NCBI RefSeq assembly: GCF_002081825.1
Contig: NZ_MUKU01000008.1
Span: forward strand, 124,001-188,000
DNA: 64,000 bases
From: Chromobacterium haemolyticum
GTDB taxonomy: Bacteria; Pseudomonadota; Gammaproteobacteria; Burkholderiales; Chromobacteriaceae
Direction: 5' to 3'
Shown one piece after another: positions 44,159-53,191 of the stretch (within the stretch, counting starts at the first letter, position 1; each line of letters opens with the position of its first letter). Both the position numbers and the translations under genes were made by a program. The notes under the pieces are model-generated. The model did no database searches. It was not told the DNA's origin and worked only from the letters and a program-made list of their open reading frames with translations.

Positions 44159-44615
44159 GGCCGCGTTCGCCATCCGCCCTCTGCAAGCCGGCGACCACGC
44201 CGATTGGCTGCCGTTATGGCGCGGCTACAACGCCTTCTACGGCCGCGAAGGCGCGACCGCGCTGCCTGAGGAGGTGGAGAGGGAAACCTGGCGCCGCCTG
44301 CTCTCGCCGGCGGAACCGGTACATGGGCTGGCCGCGGTCGCCGGCGACGCGCTGCTGGGCATCGCCCATCTGCTCTACCACCGCAGCACCATCCAGATCC
44401 AGGATGCCGCCTATCTGCAAGACCTCTACGTGACGCCGGCGGCCAGGGGAAGCGGCGTCGCCCGCGCGCTGCTGCGGGCAGCCGCGGACCGAGCGCGCGC
44501 CGACGGAGCCGTGGTCCTGTACTGGCGCACCGCCGGCGACAATCACGCCGCGCGCCGCTTGTATGATCAGGTGGCGGAGCTGGCGGACGCCGTGATCTAC
44601 CGCCAAGTTTTGTGA
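44151..44615 (+). CDS. GNAT family N-acetyltransferase
   Basis: The 154-residue protein has the GNAT core: [50 protein letters not shown], with the acetyl-CoA loop R/Q-x-x-G-x-G/A as ARGSGVA. The start is GTG at 44151, with GGAG at 44140-44143 seven bases before; it overlaps the chemoreceptor gene by 8 bases, so the two are translationally coupled. The acceptor substrate is unknown. Confidence 0.85.
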   Translation: MAEAAFAIRPLQAGDHADWLPLWRGYNAFYGREGATALPEEVERETWRRLLSPAEPVHGLAAVAGDALLGIAHLLYHRSTIQIQDAAYLQDLYVTPAARGSGVARALLRAAADRARADGAVVLYWRTAGDNHAARRLYDQVAELADAVIYRQVL

Positions 44616-44625
44616 TCCAACCGAA

Positions 44626-45060
44626 TCAGCGCAGCACGTCCAGCAAGATATCCGCTATCAATCCGCTGGCCGCCACCAGCACCAGATCCGCGCCCACCGC
44701 CCGCCACTCATAGCCGGGGTGGCGCGGCAGTTGGCTCAGCAAGGGCGCCGGCAATACCTGCTTGGCGATGCCGGGCGGCAAGGGCTTGCCGCGTGCCAGA
44801 CGCTTGCGCATGCCGGGCGGCAGCGACTTATAGCCGGTCACCCCGGAGTCTAGCGCCAAGCGCCGCGCCGCGGCGACGCTGATGCCCGCCGCCGCCAAAT
44901 CCTTGTCCGCCCGCGCCGGCGACGCCTCCCTGTCCTGATCTTTATCCTTGTGTTTGCCCTGGCCATGACCCTGGCCCTTGCCTTCCGGCGGATTGGCCAG
45001 CGTCGGCGCAGCCAACGCCGCCGCCAACAACAACACAGACCATTGCTTCCATCGCTTCAT
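44626..45060 (-). CDS. CigR/RcnB-like exported protein
   Basis: The 144-residue protein has a signal peptide (1-22, ending PTLANP), a charged Gly/His/Lys/Asp-rich segment (about 24-55), and a C-terminal region LPPGMRKRLARGKPLPPGIAKQVLPAPLLSQLPRHPGYEWRAVGADLVLVAASGLIADILLDVL, the pattern of proteins annotated as CigR-family or RcnB-like. Function in this organism is unknown; CigR is an anti-virulence protein in Salmonella. It is divergent from the chromate operon. Confidence 0.75.
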   Translation of the reverse strand: MKRWKQWSVLLLAAALAAPTLANPPEGKGQGHGQGKHKDKDQDREASPARADKDLAAAGISVAAARRLALDSGVTGYKSLPPGMRKRLARGKPLPPGIAKQVLPAPLLSQLPRHPGYEWRAVGADLVLVAASGLIADILLDVLR

Positions 45061-45161
45061 CTTCGTCTCCCCTCTCTGTTGAGCCCGATTTAGATTATCG
45101 ACCAAACGCCGGCCAAGTTTGAGTCCGACTTCGACATGCGCTCCAATGAATATATATTGAT

Positions 45162-45188
45162 CGCTACATAATTGTAGAATACGCTACA
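45162..45188. promoter_or_regulatory. Candidate ChrB operator
   Basis: CTACA-TAAT-TGTAG is an inverted repeat at 45164-45177, and CGCTACA is repeated directly at 45162-45168 and 45182-45188, twenty bases apart. It lies just before chrB in an AT-rich gap. ChrB of other bacteria represses the chr operon, so this is the likely site. Confidence 0.5.
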
Positions 45189-45205
45189 CAAAAATGGAGC
45201 GCATC

Positions 45206-46135
45206 ATGGACTGGCTGCTGTTGATCACTTCCTTGCCCACCGAAAACGCCACCGCGCGCATGCGTGCCTGGCGCGCCTTGAAAGCTTGCGGCTCCGCCGC
45301 GCTGCGCGACGGCGCCTACCTGCTGCCCGGCGGCGACGCCCGCCAGCAACAGCTTGAGGCCATCGCCGCCGATATCCAGCAACACGGCGGCGTCGCGCGG
45401 CTGCTGGCTTGCCGACCGCTGGACGGCAGCGATTTTCCGCCGCTGTTCCAGCGCGACGCCGACTATCAGCAGCTGCGGCAGGACATCCAGGAACAACTGA
45501 GCGGGCTGGACCCCGACAACGCCGCCGAGCGGCTGAAACAATGGCGACGGCTGGGCAAGGCTCTGGCCGGCATCGCCGCCATCGACTTCTTCCCCAGCGC
45601 CGGCCAAGAACAGGCGCAGGCGGCCTTGCAACAACTGGAAGCCGCCATCCAGCAGCAATTGTCGCCGGGCGAGCCGCATAGCCTGGAGATGCGTATCCCG
45701 CGACGCGCCCTGGCCGAGCACCAGGGCCGGACCTGGGCCACTCGCCGCCGCCCTTGGGTGGACCGGCTGGCCTCGGCCTGGCTGATTCGCCGCTTCATCG
45801 ATCCTCAGGCGCGCATTCTGTGGCTGGCCGCGCCCGGAGACTGTCCGCCGGACGCCTTGGGCTTCGACTTCGACGGGGCCGCTTTCACCCATGTCGGCGA
45901 CAAGGTCAGCTTCGAAGTGCTGCTGGCCAGTTTCGGCCTGGATGCGCCGCCGCTGCGGCGGCTGGCCGCGCTGGTCCATTATCTGGACGTGGGCGGCGCG
46001 CCGCCGCCGGAAGCCAGCGGCGTGGAAACCGTATTGGCCGGTTTGCGCGCCGCGCTGAACGACGACGATCAACTGCTGGCCGCCGCCGCCAACATCTGGG
46101 ACGGGCTATACCAGCAATTCGCCAAGGAAGCCTGA
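45206..46135 (+). CDS. chrB: Chromate resistance regulator ChrB
   Basis: The 309-residue protein begins MDWLLLITSLPTENATARMRAWRALKACG and contains the ChrB C-terminal segment TWATRRRPWVDRLASAWLIRRFIDPQARILWL (about 180-212). ChrB is a chromate-responsive transcription regulator of the efflux operon. GGAG lies 7 bases before the ATG at 45206, preferred over the ATG at 45194. chrA follows after 2 bases. Confidence 0.92.
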   Translation: MDWLLLITSLPTENATARMRAWRALKACGSAALRDGAYLLPGGDARQQQLEAIAADIQQHGGVARLLACRPLDGSDFPPLFQRDADYQQLRQDIQEQLSGLDPDNAAERLKQWRRLGKALAGIAAIDFFPSAGQEQAQAALQQLEAAIQQQLSPGEPHSLEMRIPRRALAEHQGRTWATRRRPWVDRLASAWLIRRFIDPQARILWLAAPGDCPPDALGFDFDGAAFTHVGDKVSFEVLLASFGLDAPPLRRLAALVHYLDVGGAPPPEASGVETVLAGLRAALNDDDQLLAAAANIWDGLYQQFAKEA

Positions 46136-46137
46136 AC

Positions 46138-47484
46138 ATGCCGCCCGACCATCCCCTAAGCGCCCCCGCCCCCGTCGGTTTCTGGCAAGCCGTCCGCTTT
46201 TGGTTCAAGCTAGGCCTGATCAGCTTCGGCGGCCCGGCCGGTCAGATCGCCATCATGCACCAGGAGCTGGTGGAGCGCCGGCGCTGGATTTCCGAACGCC
46301 GCTTCCTGCACGCCCTGAATTACTGCATGCTGCTGCCCGGGCCGGAGGCGCAACAACTGGCCACTTATATCGGCTGGCTGCTGCACCGCGGCTGGGGCGG
46401 CGTCGCCGCCGGCTCGCTATTCGTGCTACCGTCCTTCTTCCTGCTGGTGCTGCTGTCTTGGATCTATGTCGCTTACGGCCACCTGGCTTGGATCGCCGGT
46501 CTGTTCTACGGCATCAAGCCGGCGGTGGTCGCCATCGTGGCCCAGGCGGCCTGGCGCATCGGCACGCGCACGCTGAAACGGCCCTGGCTGTGGGGCGTGG
46601 CGCTGGCCTCGCTGTGCGCCATCGCGCTGTGGCAAACGCCCTTCCCGCTGATCGTGCTGGCGGCGGCCTTGATCGGCGCGCTGGCCGGCCGGCTGCGCCC
46701 GCGCTGGTTCCAGGCCGGCGGCCATGGCGGCGCGGACGCGCATTTCGGCCCGGCGCTGATCGACGATCACACCCCGCCGCCGGCGCACGCCCGCTTCTCC
46801 TGGTTCCGGCTCGGCCGCGCCGTGCTGGCCGGCCTGCTGCTGTGGAGCTTGCCGATGGCGCTGCTGACAGCCGTCTACGGCTGGCACGGCGGCTTTACCC
46901 AAATGGGCTGGTTCTTCACCAAGGCCGCGCTGCTGACCTTCGGCGGCGCTTACGCGGTGCTGCCCTATGTCTACCAGGGCGCGGTGGCGCATTACGGCTG
47001 GCTGAGCGCCGGCCAAATGCTGGACGGCCTGGCGCTGGGCGAAACCACCCCGGGGCCGCTGATCATGGTGGTGGCCTTCGTCGGCTTCGTCGGCGGCTAC
47101 GCCAAGGCGCTGCTGGGCCCGGATCACCTGTTCCTGGCCGGCGCGCTGGCCGCGGCGCTGGTCACCTGGTTCACCTTCCTGCCCTCCTTCGTCTTCATCC
47201 TGGCCGGCGGCCCGCTGATCGAACACAGCCATGGCCAAATCCGCCTGACCGCACCGCTGACCGCCATCACCGCCGCCGTGGTCGGCGTGATCGCCAACCT
47301 CGCCCTGTTCTTCGGCTGGCACGTGCTGTGGCCGCAGAGCTGGCACGGAGGCGTGGACTGGGCCGCCGCCGCCATCGCCGCCCTGGCGGCCTGGGCCCTG
47401 CTGAAACGACAAGTCAAAGTGATGCCGGTGATAGCCGGCGCGGCGCTGGCCGGCCTGCTGCTCAGCCTCTGGCGTCTGCCGTGA
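46138..47484 (+). CDS. chrA: Chromate efflux transporter ChrA
   Basis: The 448-residue membrane protein has the two CHR domains: FWFKLGLISFGGPAGQIAIMHQELVERRRWISERRFLHALNYCMLLPGPEAQQLATYIGW in the first, and FTKAALLTFGGAYAVLPYVYQGAV...LALGETTPGPLIMVVAFVGF in the second. Members export chromate by the proton gradient. Starts 2 bases after chrB; a longer upstream frame lies within chrB and is rejected. Confidence 0.94.
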   Translation: MPPDHPLSAPAPVGFWQAVRFWFKLGLISFGGPAGQIAIMHQELVERRRWISERRFLHALNYCMLLPGPEAQQLATYIGWLLHRGWGGVAAGSLFVLPSFFLLVLLSWIYVAYGHLAWIAGLFYGIKPAVVAIVAQAAWRIGTRTLKRPWLWGVALASLCAIALWQTPFPLIVLAAALIGALAGRLRPRWFQAGGHGGADAHFGPALIDDHTPPPAHARFSWFRLGRAVLAGLLLWSLPMALLTAVYGWHGGFTQMGWFFTKAALLTFGGAYAVLPYVYQGAVAHYGWLSAGQMLDGLALGETTPGPLIMVVAFVGFVGGYAKALLGPDHLFLAGALAAALVTWFTFLPSFVFILAGGPLIEHSHGQIRLTAPLTAITAAVVGVIANLALFFGWHVLWPQSWHGGVDWAAAAIAALAAWALLKRQVKVMPVIAGAALAGLLLSLWRLP

Positions 47485-47516
47485 ACGAATTCCCACTTCA
47501 AGAAAGGCCTGCTCGC

Positions 47517-48707
47517 ATGCAGCCACGCATCCCCGCCACCATCTGGGCCCTGGGCCTGGTCAGCCTGTGCATGGACATGTCCTCCGAGATCATCCACGCG
47601 CTGCTGCCGGTGTTCCTGGTCTCCACCCTGGGCGTCAGCGCGCTGACCCTGGGCATCATCGAAGGCCTGGCGGAATCCACCGCGCTGATCCTGCGCGTGT
47701 TCTCCGGCGCCATCAGCGACTACTGGGGCCGGCGCAAGGGCTTGCTGCTGCTGGGCTACGGCCTGGCGGCGCTGAGCAAGCCGCTGTTCCCGCTGGCCCA
47801 CAGCGCCGAAACCGTGTTGGCCGCGCGGCTGATGGACCGCGTGGGCAAGGGCATACGCGGCGCGCCGCGCGACGCGCTGGTGGCCGACGTCGCGCCGCCG
47901 GAAATCCGCGGAGCCTGTTTCGGCCTGCGCCAGTCCATGGACACCATAGGCGCTTTCACCGGCCCGCTGCTGGGCATCGCGCTGATGTTCTGGCTGGCGG
48001 ACGACATCCAGCAAGTGTTGTGGTGGGCCTGCCTGCCGGCCTTGTTGGCGGTGCTGCTGCTGGCGGCAGGCGTGCGCGAGCCGGACGGCGGCGAGCGCAA
48101 GCCCTTCCGCTCGCCGCTGCGCCTGGCGCTGCTGCGCCAATTTTCCGGCCGCTATTGGTGGATCGTCGCCATCGGCGCGCTGTTCACCCTGGCCCGCTTC
48201 AGCGAGGCCTTTCTGGTGCTGCTGGCGCAGCGCCACGGCCTGCCGCTGAGCTGGCTGCCGCTGGTCATGGTGGTGATGAGCCTGGTCTACGCGCTCACCG
48301 CCTACCCGGTGGGCGTGCTGGCCGACCGCTTCAGCAAGAGCGCGCTGCTGGCCGTAGGCCTGCTGATCCTGATTCTGGCCGACGCCACGCTGGCGCTGTC
48401 CGGCTCCGTCGCCGTCACACTGGCCGGCATCGCCCTATGGGGGCTGCACCTAGGCTTCACCCAGGGTCTGCTGGCCACGCTGGTGGCGGAGGAAACGCCC
48501 GCCGAGATGAAGGGCACCGCCTTTGGCCTGTTCAATCTGGTCAGCGGCCTGTGCCTGCTGCTGGCCAGCGTGCTGGCCGGCTGGATGTGGGACCGCCACG
48601 GCAGCGCCAGTACCTTCGTCGCCGGCGGCACACTGGCCGTGCTGGCCTTGGCGACCACCTTGCTGTGGCATTGCCGGGAGCGGCGGCTGGCCGGCCAGGC
48701 CGCCTGA
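47517..48707 (+). CDS. MFS transporter in the chromate operon
   Basis: The 396-residue protein has 12 membrane helices and the MFS loop motif DRVGKGIRGAPRDALVAD (about 100-117), DYWGRRKG and a second-half ADRFSKSALL. It follows chrA after 32 bases on the same strand. MFS proteins of this type are found in several chr operons, but their substrate is unknown. AAAGG before the ATG at 47517 is weak; a GTG at 47481 that overlaps the chrA stop is a possible alternative start. Confidence 0.85.
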   Translation: MQPRIPATIWALGLVSLCMDMSSEIIHALLPVFLVSTLGVSALTLGIIEGLAESTALILRVFSGAISDYWGRRKGLLLLGYGLAALSKPLFPLAHSAETVLAARLMDRVGKGIRGAPRDALVADVAPPEIRGACFGLRQSMDTIGAFTGPLLGIALMFWLADDIQQVLWWACLPALLAVLLLAAGVREPDGGERKPFRSPLRLALLRQFSGRYWWIVAIGALFTLARFSEAFLVLLAQRHGLPLSWLPLVMVVMSLVYALTAYPVGVLADRFSKSALLAVGLLILILADATLALSGSVAVTLAGIALWGLHLGFTQGLLATLVAEETPAEMKGTAFGLFNLVSGLCLLLASVLAGWMWDRHGSASTFVAGGTLAVLALATTLLWHCRERRLAGQAA

Positions 48708-48708
48708 G

Positions 48709-48757
48709 AACGTGTTTACGCTCTCGCGAGCAAGAGCGAGACAAGGCGAAAACGAGC
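48709..48757. repeat. MITE-like dispersed repeat, copy C (partial)
   Basis: About 49 bases match one end of the family: the block TCTCGCGAGC...GCGAGACAAGGCGAAAACG, directly after the MFS stop codon. It corresponds to the reverse complement of the right half of copy B. It holds one internal palindrome, CTCTCGCGAG. Confidence 0.6.
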
Positions 48758-48829
48758 GCCGCGCCGGCCATGGACAAGAACACGGGCAATGGGGTGAAAT
48801 ACGGCATCATAAAAACGGCAAGCAGCCCC

Positions 48830-49393
48830 ATGTCCCACACCTTTGTTTCCTCCATCGTCTGGCAACGGCTGGACGCCCCCGGCCACGATTACGCCGCCTT
48901 AGAACACGGCGAACATGGTCCGCGCCTTAGCGGCTGCGCCGTCTTCGTCGAAGACGGCGTCAACTGCCTGCTGCGCTACCAGGTGGACTGCGCGCCGGAC
49001 TGGAGCACACGTCGCGTCGAGGTGGGCGGCTACCGCGGCGGCGAAGCCATCGCTTTGCTGCTGGAAACCGACGCCAACCGCAACTGGCGGCTCAACGGCG
49101 CGGAACAGCCGCAGGTGCGCGGCTGCGTCGACATCGATCTGGCCTTCACCCCGGCCACCAATCTGCTGCCCATCCGCCGCGGCCGGCTTGAGATCGGCGC
49201 GGTGCTGGAACTGAACGCCGCCTGGCTGCAGTTCCCGGCGCTGACTCTCGCCCCGCTGCCGCAGCGCTACACCCGCCTGTCCGAGTTCGGCTACCGCTAC
49301 GAATCGCGGCAAGGCGCGTTCCAGGCCGAACTCAGCCTCACCCCGGACGGCCTGCCGCGCGACTACCAGGGCCTGTGGCGGGAGGCGCGCTGA
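48830..49393 (+). CDS. Putative glycolipid-binding domain protein
   Basis: The 187-residue protein fits the putative glycolipid-binding family (PF06475-type): IVWQRLDAPGHDYAALE near the start, YQVDCAPDWSTRRVEV, LLLETDANRNWRLNG and CVDIDLAFTPATNLLPIRR. It is predicted cytoplasmic and mainly beta. Function is not established. The next gene, a GNAT, begins one base after its stop. The start at 48830 has no strong ribosome-binding site. Confidence 0.75.
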   Translation: MSHTFVSSIVWQRLDAPGHDYAALEHGEHGPRLSGCAVFVEDGVNCLLRYQVDCAPDWSTRRVEVGGYRGGEAIALLLETDANRNWRLNGAEQPQVRGCVDIDLAFTPATNLLPIRRGRLEIGAVLELNAAWLQFPALTLAPLPQRYTRLSEFGYRYESRQGAFQAELSLTPDGLPRDYQGLWREAR

Positions 49394-49394
49394 C

Positions 49395-49904
49395 ATGGCC
49401 GCGACTTGCATCCGCCCGGCCGCGCCGGAAGACTTTGACCGTCTGGCCGAAATCGAACGCGCCGCCGCCGCCCGCTTCGATCCGCAAGACCTGCCGCCGG
49501 CGCTGGCCGACGACGCGCTGCCCCGCGACGAACTGGCCGCGGCCCACGCCGCCGGCCTGCTATGGGTGGCCGCCGACGCCGACGGCACGCACGGTTTCCT
49601 GCTGGCGCGCCGCTACGACGACAGCCTGCACCTGCAGGAAATGGACGTCTGCCCCCGACGCCAGGGGCAAGGCCTGGGCTCGGCGCTGATCGCGCACGCG
49701 GAAACCGCCGCGCACCGGCTGGGCCTGCGCCGGCTAACGCTGACCACCTTCGAACACCTGGCCTGGAACGCGCCCTACTACCAAAGGCGCGGTTTCCTGC
49801 GCCTCGACGACGCCGACTGCCCGCCCTTCCTGTTGGCCCTATTGCGCACCGAGGCCCAGCACGGCCTCAGGCGGCGCGTGGCGATGCAGAAACCGCTGCT
49901 TTAA
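49395..49904 (+). CDS. GNAT family N-acetyltransferase
   Basis: The 169-residue protein has the GNAT pattern with LHLQEMDVCPRRQGQGLGSALIAHAETAAHRLGLRRLTLTTFEHLAWNAPYYQRRGF, where RQGQGLG binds acetyl-CoA. It begins one base after the stop of the glycolipid-binding gene, so it is probably cotranscribed. The acceptor is unknown. Confidence 0.85.
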   Translation: MAATCIRPAAPEDFDRLAEIERAAAARFDPQDLPPALADDALPRDELAAAHAAGLLWVAADADGTHGFLLARRYDDSLHLQEMDVCPRRQGQGLGSALIAHAETAAHRLGLRRLTLTTFEHLAWNAPYYQRRGFLRLDDADCPPFLLALLRTEAQHGLRRRVAMQKPLL

Positions 49905-49983
49905 CGTGTCCGACAACACCGCAAGATCGGTCAGGCGCGCGGCGGCTCGGCCGCGCTAGACTGGCGGCGCCAAGGAGGAAAGC

Positions 49984-50895
49984 ATGCAACACGACACCGC
50001 CAGCCCGCGCCTGGACAAGGCGCTGGCCTATATCGACGCCCATCTGGACGCCGACCTGAGCCTGGAACGGCTCAGCCGGGTGACCGCCTGCTCGCGCTTC
50101 CATTTCCACCGCCTGTTCCGCGCCCGCTTCGGCCTTAGCCTGCTCCAATATGTGCGGCTCTGCCGGCTGCGCCGCGCCGGAGAGCGACTGGCCTTCCGCC
50201 GCTGCGCCGTGCTGGACATCGCGCTGGACAGCGGCTACCGCAGCCCGGAAGCCTTTGCCCGCGCTTTCCGGCAGGCGATGGGCCAGACGCCGTCCGCCTT
50301 TAGGCGGCGGCCGCGCTGGCTGCCTTGGCATCAGCACTTCCACGCCCTGTCCCAACTGAGGAGCCGTTCCATGCCATCCCGCCAAGTCCCGCTCGCCGTC
50401 GACATCGTAGACTTCCCCGCCACCCCGGTCGCCCTGCTGGAACACCGCGGCGATCCCGCGCTCTTGGGCGACAGCCTGCGCGACTTCATCGCCTGGCGGC
50501 GGGAAAACCGCCTGCCGCCCAGCGCCGCCGCCACCTACAACCTGCTATACGAAGACCCGGACAACTGCGCGCCGGCTGACTATCGCTTCGGCTTGTGCGC
50601 CGCTTTCGACGGCGACATCGCCGCCAACCGCCAAGGGGTGCGCGCCGCGCTGATTCCCGCCGGACGCTGCGCCCGGCTGCGCCACATCGGCTCCGACGAC
50701 GCGCTGGCCGCCCTCGCACGCCGCTTGTACGCGGAATGGCTGCCCGCCAGCGGCGAAACTCCGCGCGATTTCCCGCTGTTTCTCCAGCGCGTCCGTTTCT
50801 ACCCCGATGTGGCGGAAAACGAAGCCGTCTGCGATCTGTTTCTGCCGCTGCAAGCGCCCGCGCCGAAAATCGGATCCGCTGCTCCGTTAAAATAA
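49984..50895 (+). CDS. AraC family regulator with GyrI-like domain
   Basis: The 303-residue protein has two AraC HTH motifs at the N-terminus (about 10-110; LSLERLSRVTACSRFHFHRLFRARFG and VLDIALDSGYRSPEAFARAFRQ) and a C-terminal GyrI/SbmC-like ligand domain (about 130-290), the Rob-like arrangement. It probably senses a small hydrophobic or cationic compound. AAGGAGG precedes the ATG. No target gene is evident next to it. Confidence 0.9.
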   Translation: MQHDTASPRLDKALAYIDAHLDADLSLERLSRVTACSRFHFHRLFRARFGLSLLQYVRLCRLRRAGERLAFRRCAVLDIALDSGYRSPEAFARAFRQAMGQTPSAFRRRPRWLPWHQHFHALSQLRSRSMPSRQVPLAVDIVDFPATPVALLEHRGDPALLGDSLRDFIAWRRENRLPPSAAATYNLLYEDPDNCAPADYRFGLCAAFDGDIAANRQGVRAALIPAGRCARLRHIGSDDALAALARRLYAEWLPASGETPRDFPLFLQRVRFYPDVAENEAVCDLFLPLQAPAPKIGSAAPLK

Positions 50896-50986
50896 TAACA
50901 ATCAGGATATTCCAAAAACATTCCCTCAAGCGCCTTTTGTCGGCTTTGGGTAAACTAGAGCGCGTTAAATGCAGGGGTAATGCACG

Positions 50987-51529
50987 ATGCGCGCTCTTTT
51001 TCTGACCCGAATAAAAAAATGGATCATCAGCGTATTCAATCCACCCTACCAATTGGTACTGTGCGACAGAATGCTCAAGAAGAATTCCAAGGAATATCTC
51101 TACCTGTTCAAACTTTACGGCAGCCACGACTTCGTCAAGCTTTCCCACGCCGACATCTTGGCCAGCAATCAGATTCTGTCCGCCATCCGGCCACGGGACC
51201 TGATAAAAATAGCGCTCTTGGAAAACAACAGGAAAGAAGAAGAGAAACGCTGCAAGGTGGAGGAAGAACTGCGCGGCAATCAATACCGGATTCATTTGCA
51301 CGGCAATAGCGAAACGTTTTCCGGCGAAAGCATCTGCCGGAATATCGACTATTTCTCGGACCTGGAGCCACAGGAGGTCTGCAAGATCGCCTACGCCACG
51401 GGGTTTCAGAAAGGCCGCGCCGTCTCCGGCCACATCAGCCGCGCCGCGGCCGAGGCCCGCCGCCAGGACGCGCCGGCAGCGGACGGCTCAGGCAAGGTGC
51501 TGGCGTTGCGGCGGGCCAGACCGAGCTAA
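50987..51529 (+). CDS. Hypothetical protein
   Basis: The 180-residue product (MRALFLTRIKKWIISVFNPPYQLVLCDRML...) has a basic, partly hydrophobic start, a charged middle with a helix rich in Glu, Lys and Arg (about 78-95), and a disordered Ala/Arg-rich end. The first 120 codons have visibly lower G+C than neighbours, a sign of acquisition. AGGGG precedes the ATG. It is followed immediately by MITE-like copy B, which starts on the last base of the stop codon. No family recognised. Confidence 0.65.
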   Translation: MRALFLTRIKKWIISVFNPPYQLVLCDRMLKKNSKEYLYLFKLYGSHDFVKLSHADILASNQILSAIRPRDLIKIALLENNRKEEEKRCKVEEELRGNQYRIHLHGNSETFSGESICRNIDYFSDLEPQEVCKIAYATGFQKGRAVSGHISRAAAEARRQDAPAADGSGKVLALRRARPS

Positions 51530-51721
51530 GAGCCTGTTCATAGTCTGCTGCGCGTCGGCGATACGGCGTTGAAAACCGCTTCGAAATGCTCATGTACCAC
51601 GTGTACATTCCGCTTTCTCAGCCGTTTTCGCCTTGTCTCGCCCTAGCTCGCGAGACTTTGAACAGACTCTAATAACCTGTTTACGATCTGCTGCGCGTCG
51701 GCGATACAGCGTTGAAAACAG
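51529..51721. repeat. MITE-like dispersed repeat, copy B plus tandem partial copy
   Basis: The full 142-base element (51529-51670) is bounded by AGAGCCTGTTCATAGTC and inverted GACTTTGAACAGACTCT, agreeing at 15 of 17 positions. A second partial copy of the left end (51674-51721, CCTGTTTACGATCTGCTGCG...) follows directly. The centre has the palindrome ATGTAC-CACGT-GTACAT. It fills the gap between two convergent genes. Confidence 0.75.
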
Positions 51722-51724
51722 CCC

Positions 51725-52471
51725 CTAAATCATCACGGTCTGGCTGCGGAAGCCGGCGGCGTCGAACTCCAGCAGTTTGTAGCCGCGCGCGTCCACGGTG
51801 TCCAGCGCCGCCGTGCCCTTGCGCCACTGAAAACAGCTGGCCGGACAGACTTCCAGCGCCACGCCGCGCGCCTCCAGCCGGTAATCCCCATGCGCATGGC
51901 CGCACAGCAGCACTTGCAAGCGCGGCGTCTCCGCCATTAACTCCCAAAACCGCTCCGTGTCTTGCAACATGCAGCTGTCCAATAGCGGCGTACCCACCGC
52001 CGCCGGATGATGATGCAGCAGCACGGCGCAGCGCTTGCCGGCGGTCTCGGCTCCGGCCAGCCGTTGCCGGAACGCTGCAGCGGCGCGCTCGTCGATATGG
52101 CCGTCGTCCGTGCCTGGCCGGACCGAATCCAGCGCCAGTAGCAGCCAATCCGCCGTTTCCAGACGCTCCAGCGGCCGCATGAAGTCGTAACGACCCAACA
52201 CCTCGGCCGCCAAGGGCGCGGCGTCGTGGTTGCCGGCCAGCCAGTACACCGGCAGGCCCGTCCGCTCCAGCCGCTGCGCAAAGCGCTCGTAGGAAGCGGC
52301 GCTCTCATCTTGAGAAATGTCTCCGGTCACCAGAATCGCGTCCAGCTCCGCCGCGTGCCGCCGCTCCAATTGCTCCAGCACCCGGTCAAACTCGCGGTAA
52401 GTGTCGTAGCCCATCAACTGGCCGCCGGCCTCGGCGAACAGGTGCGTGTCGGAAATCTGCGCGGCCCTCAT
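51725..52471 (-). CDS. cpdA: CpdA-like 3',5'-cyclic nucleotide phosphodiesterase
   Basis: The 248-residue metallophosphoesterase has all family motifs: ISDTHLF (residues 6-12), VTGDISQD (about 48-55), GNHD (about 80), LHHHP (about 150) and CGHAHGDYR (about 188-196). CpdA hydrolyses cAMP. Its ATG overlaps the stop of the queuosine-precursor transporter gene (ATGA), so it is translationally coupled to that gene, an unexpected pairing. Repeat copy B lies right after its stop. Confidence 0.85.
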   Translation of the reverse strand: MRAAQISDTHLFAEAGGQLMGYDTYREFDRVLEQLERRHAAELDAILVTGDISQDESAASYERFAQRLERTGLPVYWLAGNHDAAPLAAEVLGRYDFMRPLERLETADWLLLALDSVRPGTDDGHIDERAAAAFRQRLAGAETAGKRCAVLLHHHPAAVGTPLLDSCMLQDTERFWELMAETPRLQVLLCGHAHGDYRLEARGVALEVCPASCFQWRKGTAALDTVDARGYKLLEFDAAGFRSQTVMI

Positions 52472-53187
52472 TGTCCCTCCTCCATTGCGTATTTGTTTCT
52501 CTTGACGTCTTCGCCGTCCTCCTTGAACACCGCCAAGGGGTTGTAGGACACGCTCCAGTCAAAGTAATCGGTCTTTTCTATCCTCTTCACCACCCCCACA
52601 AGGTAATAGCCCACCGGCAACAAGGCGATGGAAACGAACACTTTGTAAGACCAGGTGGTGGCGATGATGTTGAGCAGCTCCTGCCCGCTATAGCGCGACG
52701 ACAGGCTGATGGGATAGGCCGTCGTCAGCAGCACCGCCTGGGCCAGCATGGACGCGATGACGTAGCGAATGAAAAAGAAGCGGCCGGCGAAAAAGACCTT
52801 CATCCGCGATACGACAAATCCATTGCAAAAATAAGAGGCCGGCACCGAGATCCAAGTACCCACCATCACTCGCCAAAACTCGTTGAACAACAGGTAGTAC
52901 TGCTTGGAAATCTCGTTATTATCCGGTTGCAGCAAGGCGAAGGCATTGATGATCAAAACAAAAAATGTCTGGCACACCACCAGAATCCATACCGTGCGCC
53001 CGCCCAGCTTATAGCCGTACACCTCGGTGGATACCGTGGACAAAAGATAGCAAAGCGAAAACACGATGCCGCTGGCGGTGATTTTCAAGCCGTAAATGTC
53101 CAGCGTCTTGTACACCAGCGAATCGCACACCACCATGATGGTCACCGACAAACCCACGATAAAACCATAAACTCTAAACTGTTCCAC
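52468..53187 (-). CDS. Queuosine precursor transporter (QPT/VUT family)
   Basis: The 239-residue membrane protein matches the COG1738 QPT/YhhQ family: SGIVFSLCYLLSTVSTEVYGYKLGGRTVWILVVCQ, VPASYFCNGFVVSRMKVFFAGRFFFIRYVIASMLAQ and a six-helix layout. E. coli YhhQ imports preQ0/preQ1. The start is taken as GTG at 53187, with GGGA 7 bases before it; no ATG is suitable. The gene lies 4 bases after an XRE/S24 regulator and is coupled to cpdA. Confidence 0.85.
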   Translation of the reverse strand: MEQFRVYGFIVGLSVTIMVVCDSLVYKTLDIYGLKITASGIVFSLCYLLSTVSTEVYGYKLGGRTVWILVVCQTFFVLIINAFALLQPDNNEISKQYYLLFNEFWRVMVGTWISVPASYFCNGFVVSRMKVFFAGRFFFIRYVIASMLAQAVLLTTAYPISLSSRYSGQELLNIIATTWSYKVFVSIALLPVGYYLVGVVKRIEKTDYFDWSVSYNPLAVFKEDGEDVKRNKYAMEEGQ

Positions 53188-53191
53188 ACCT

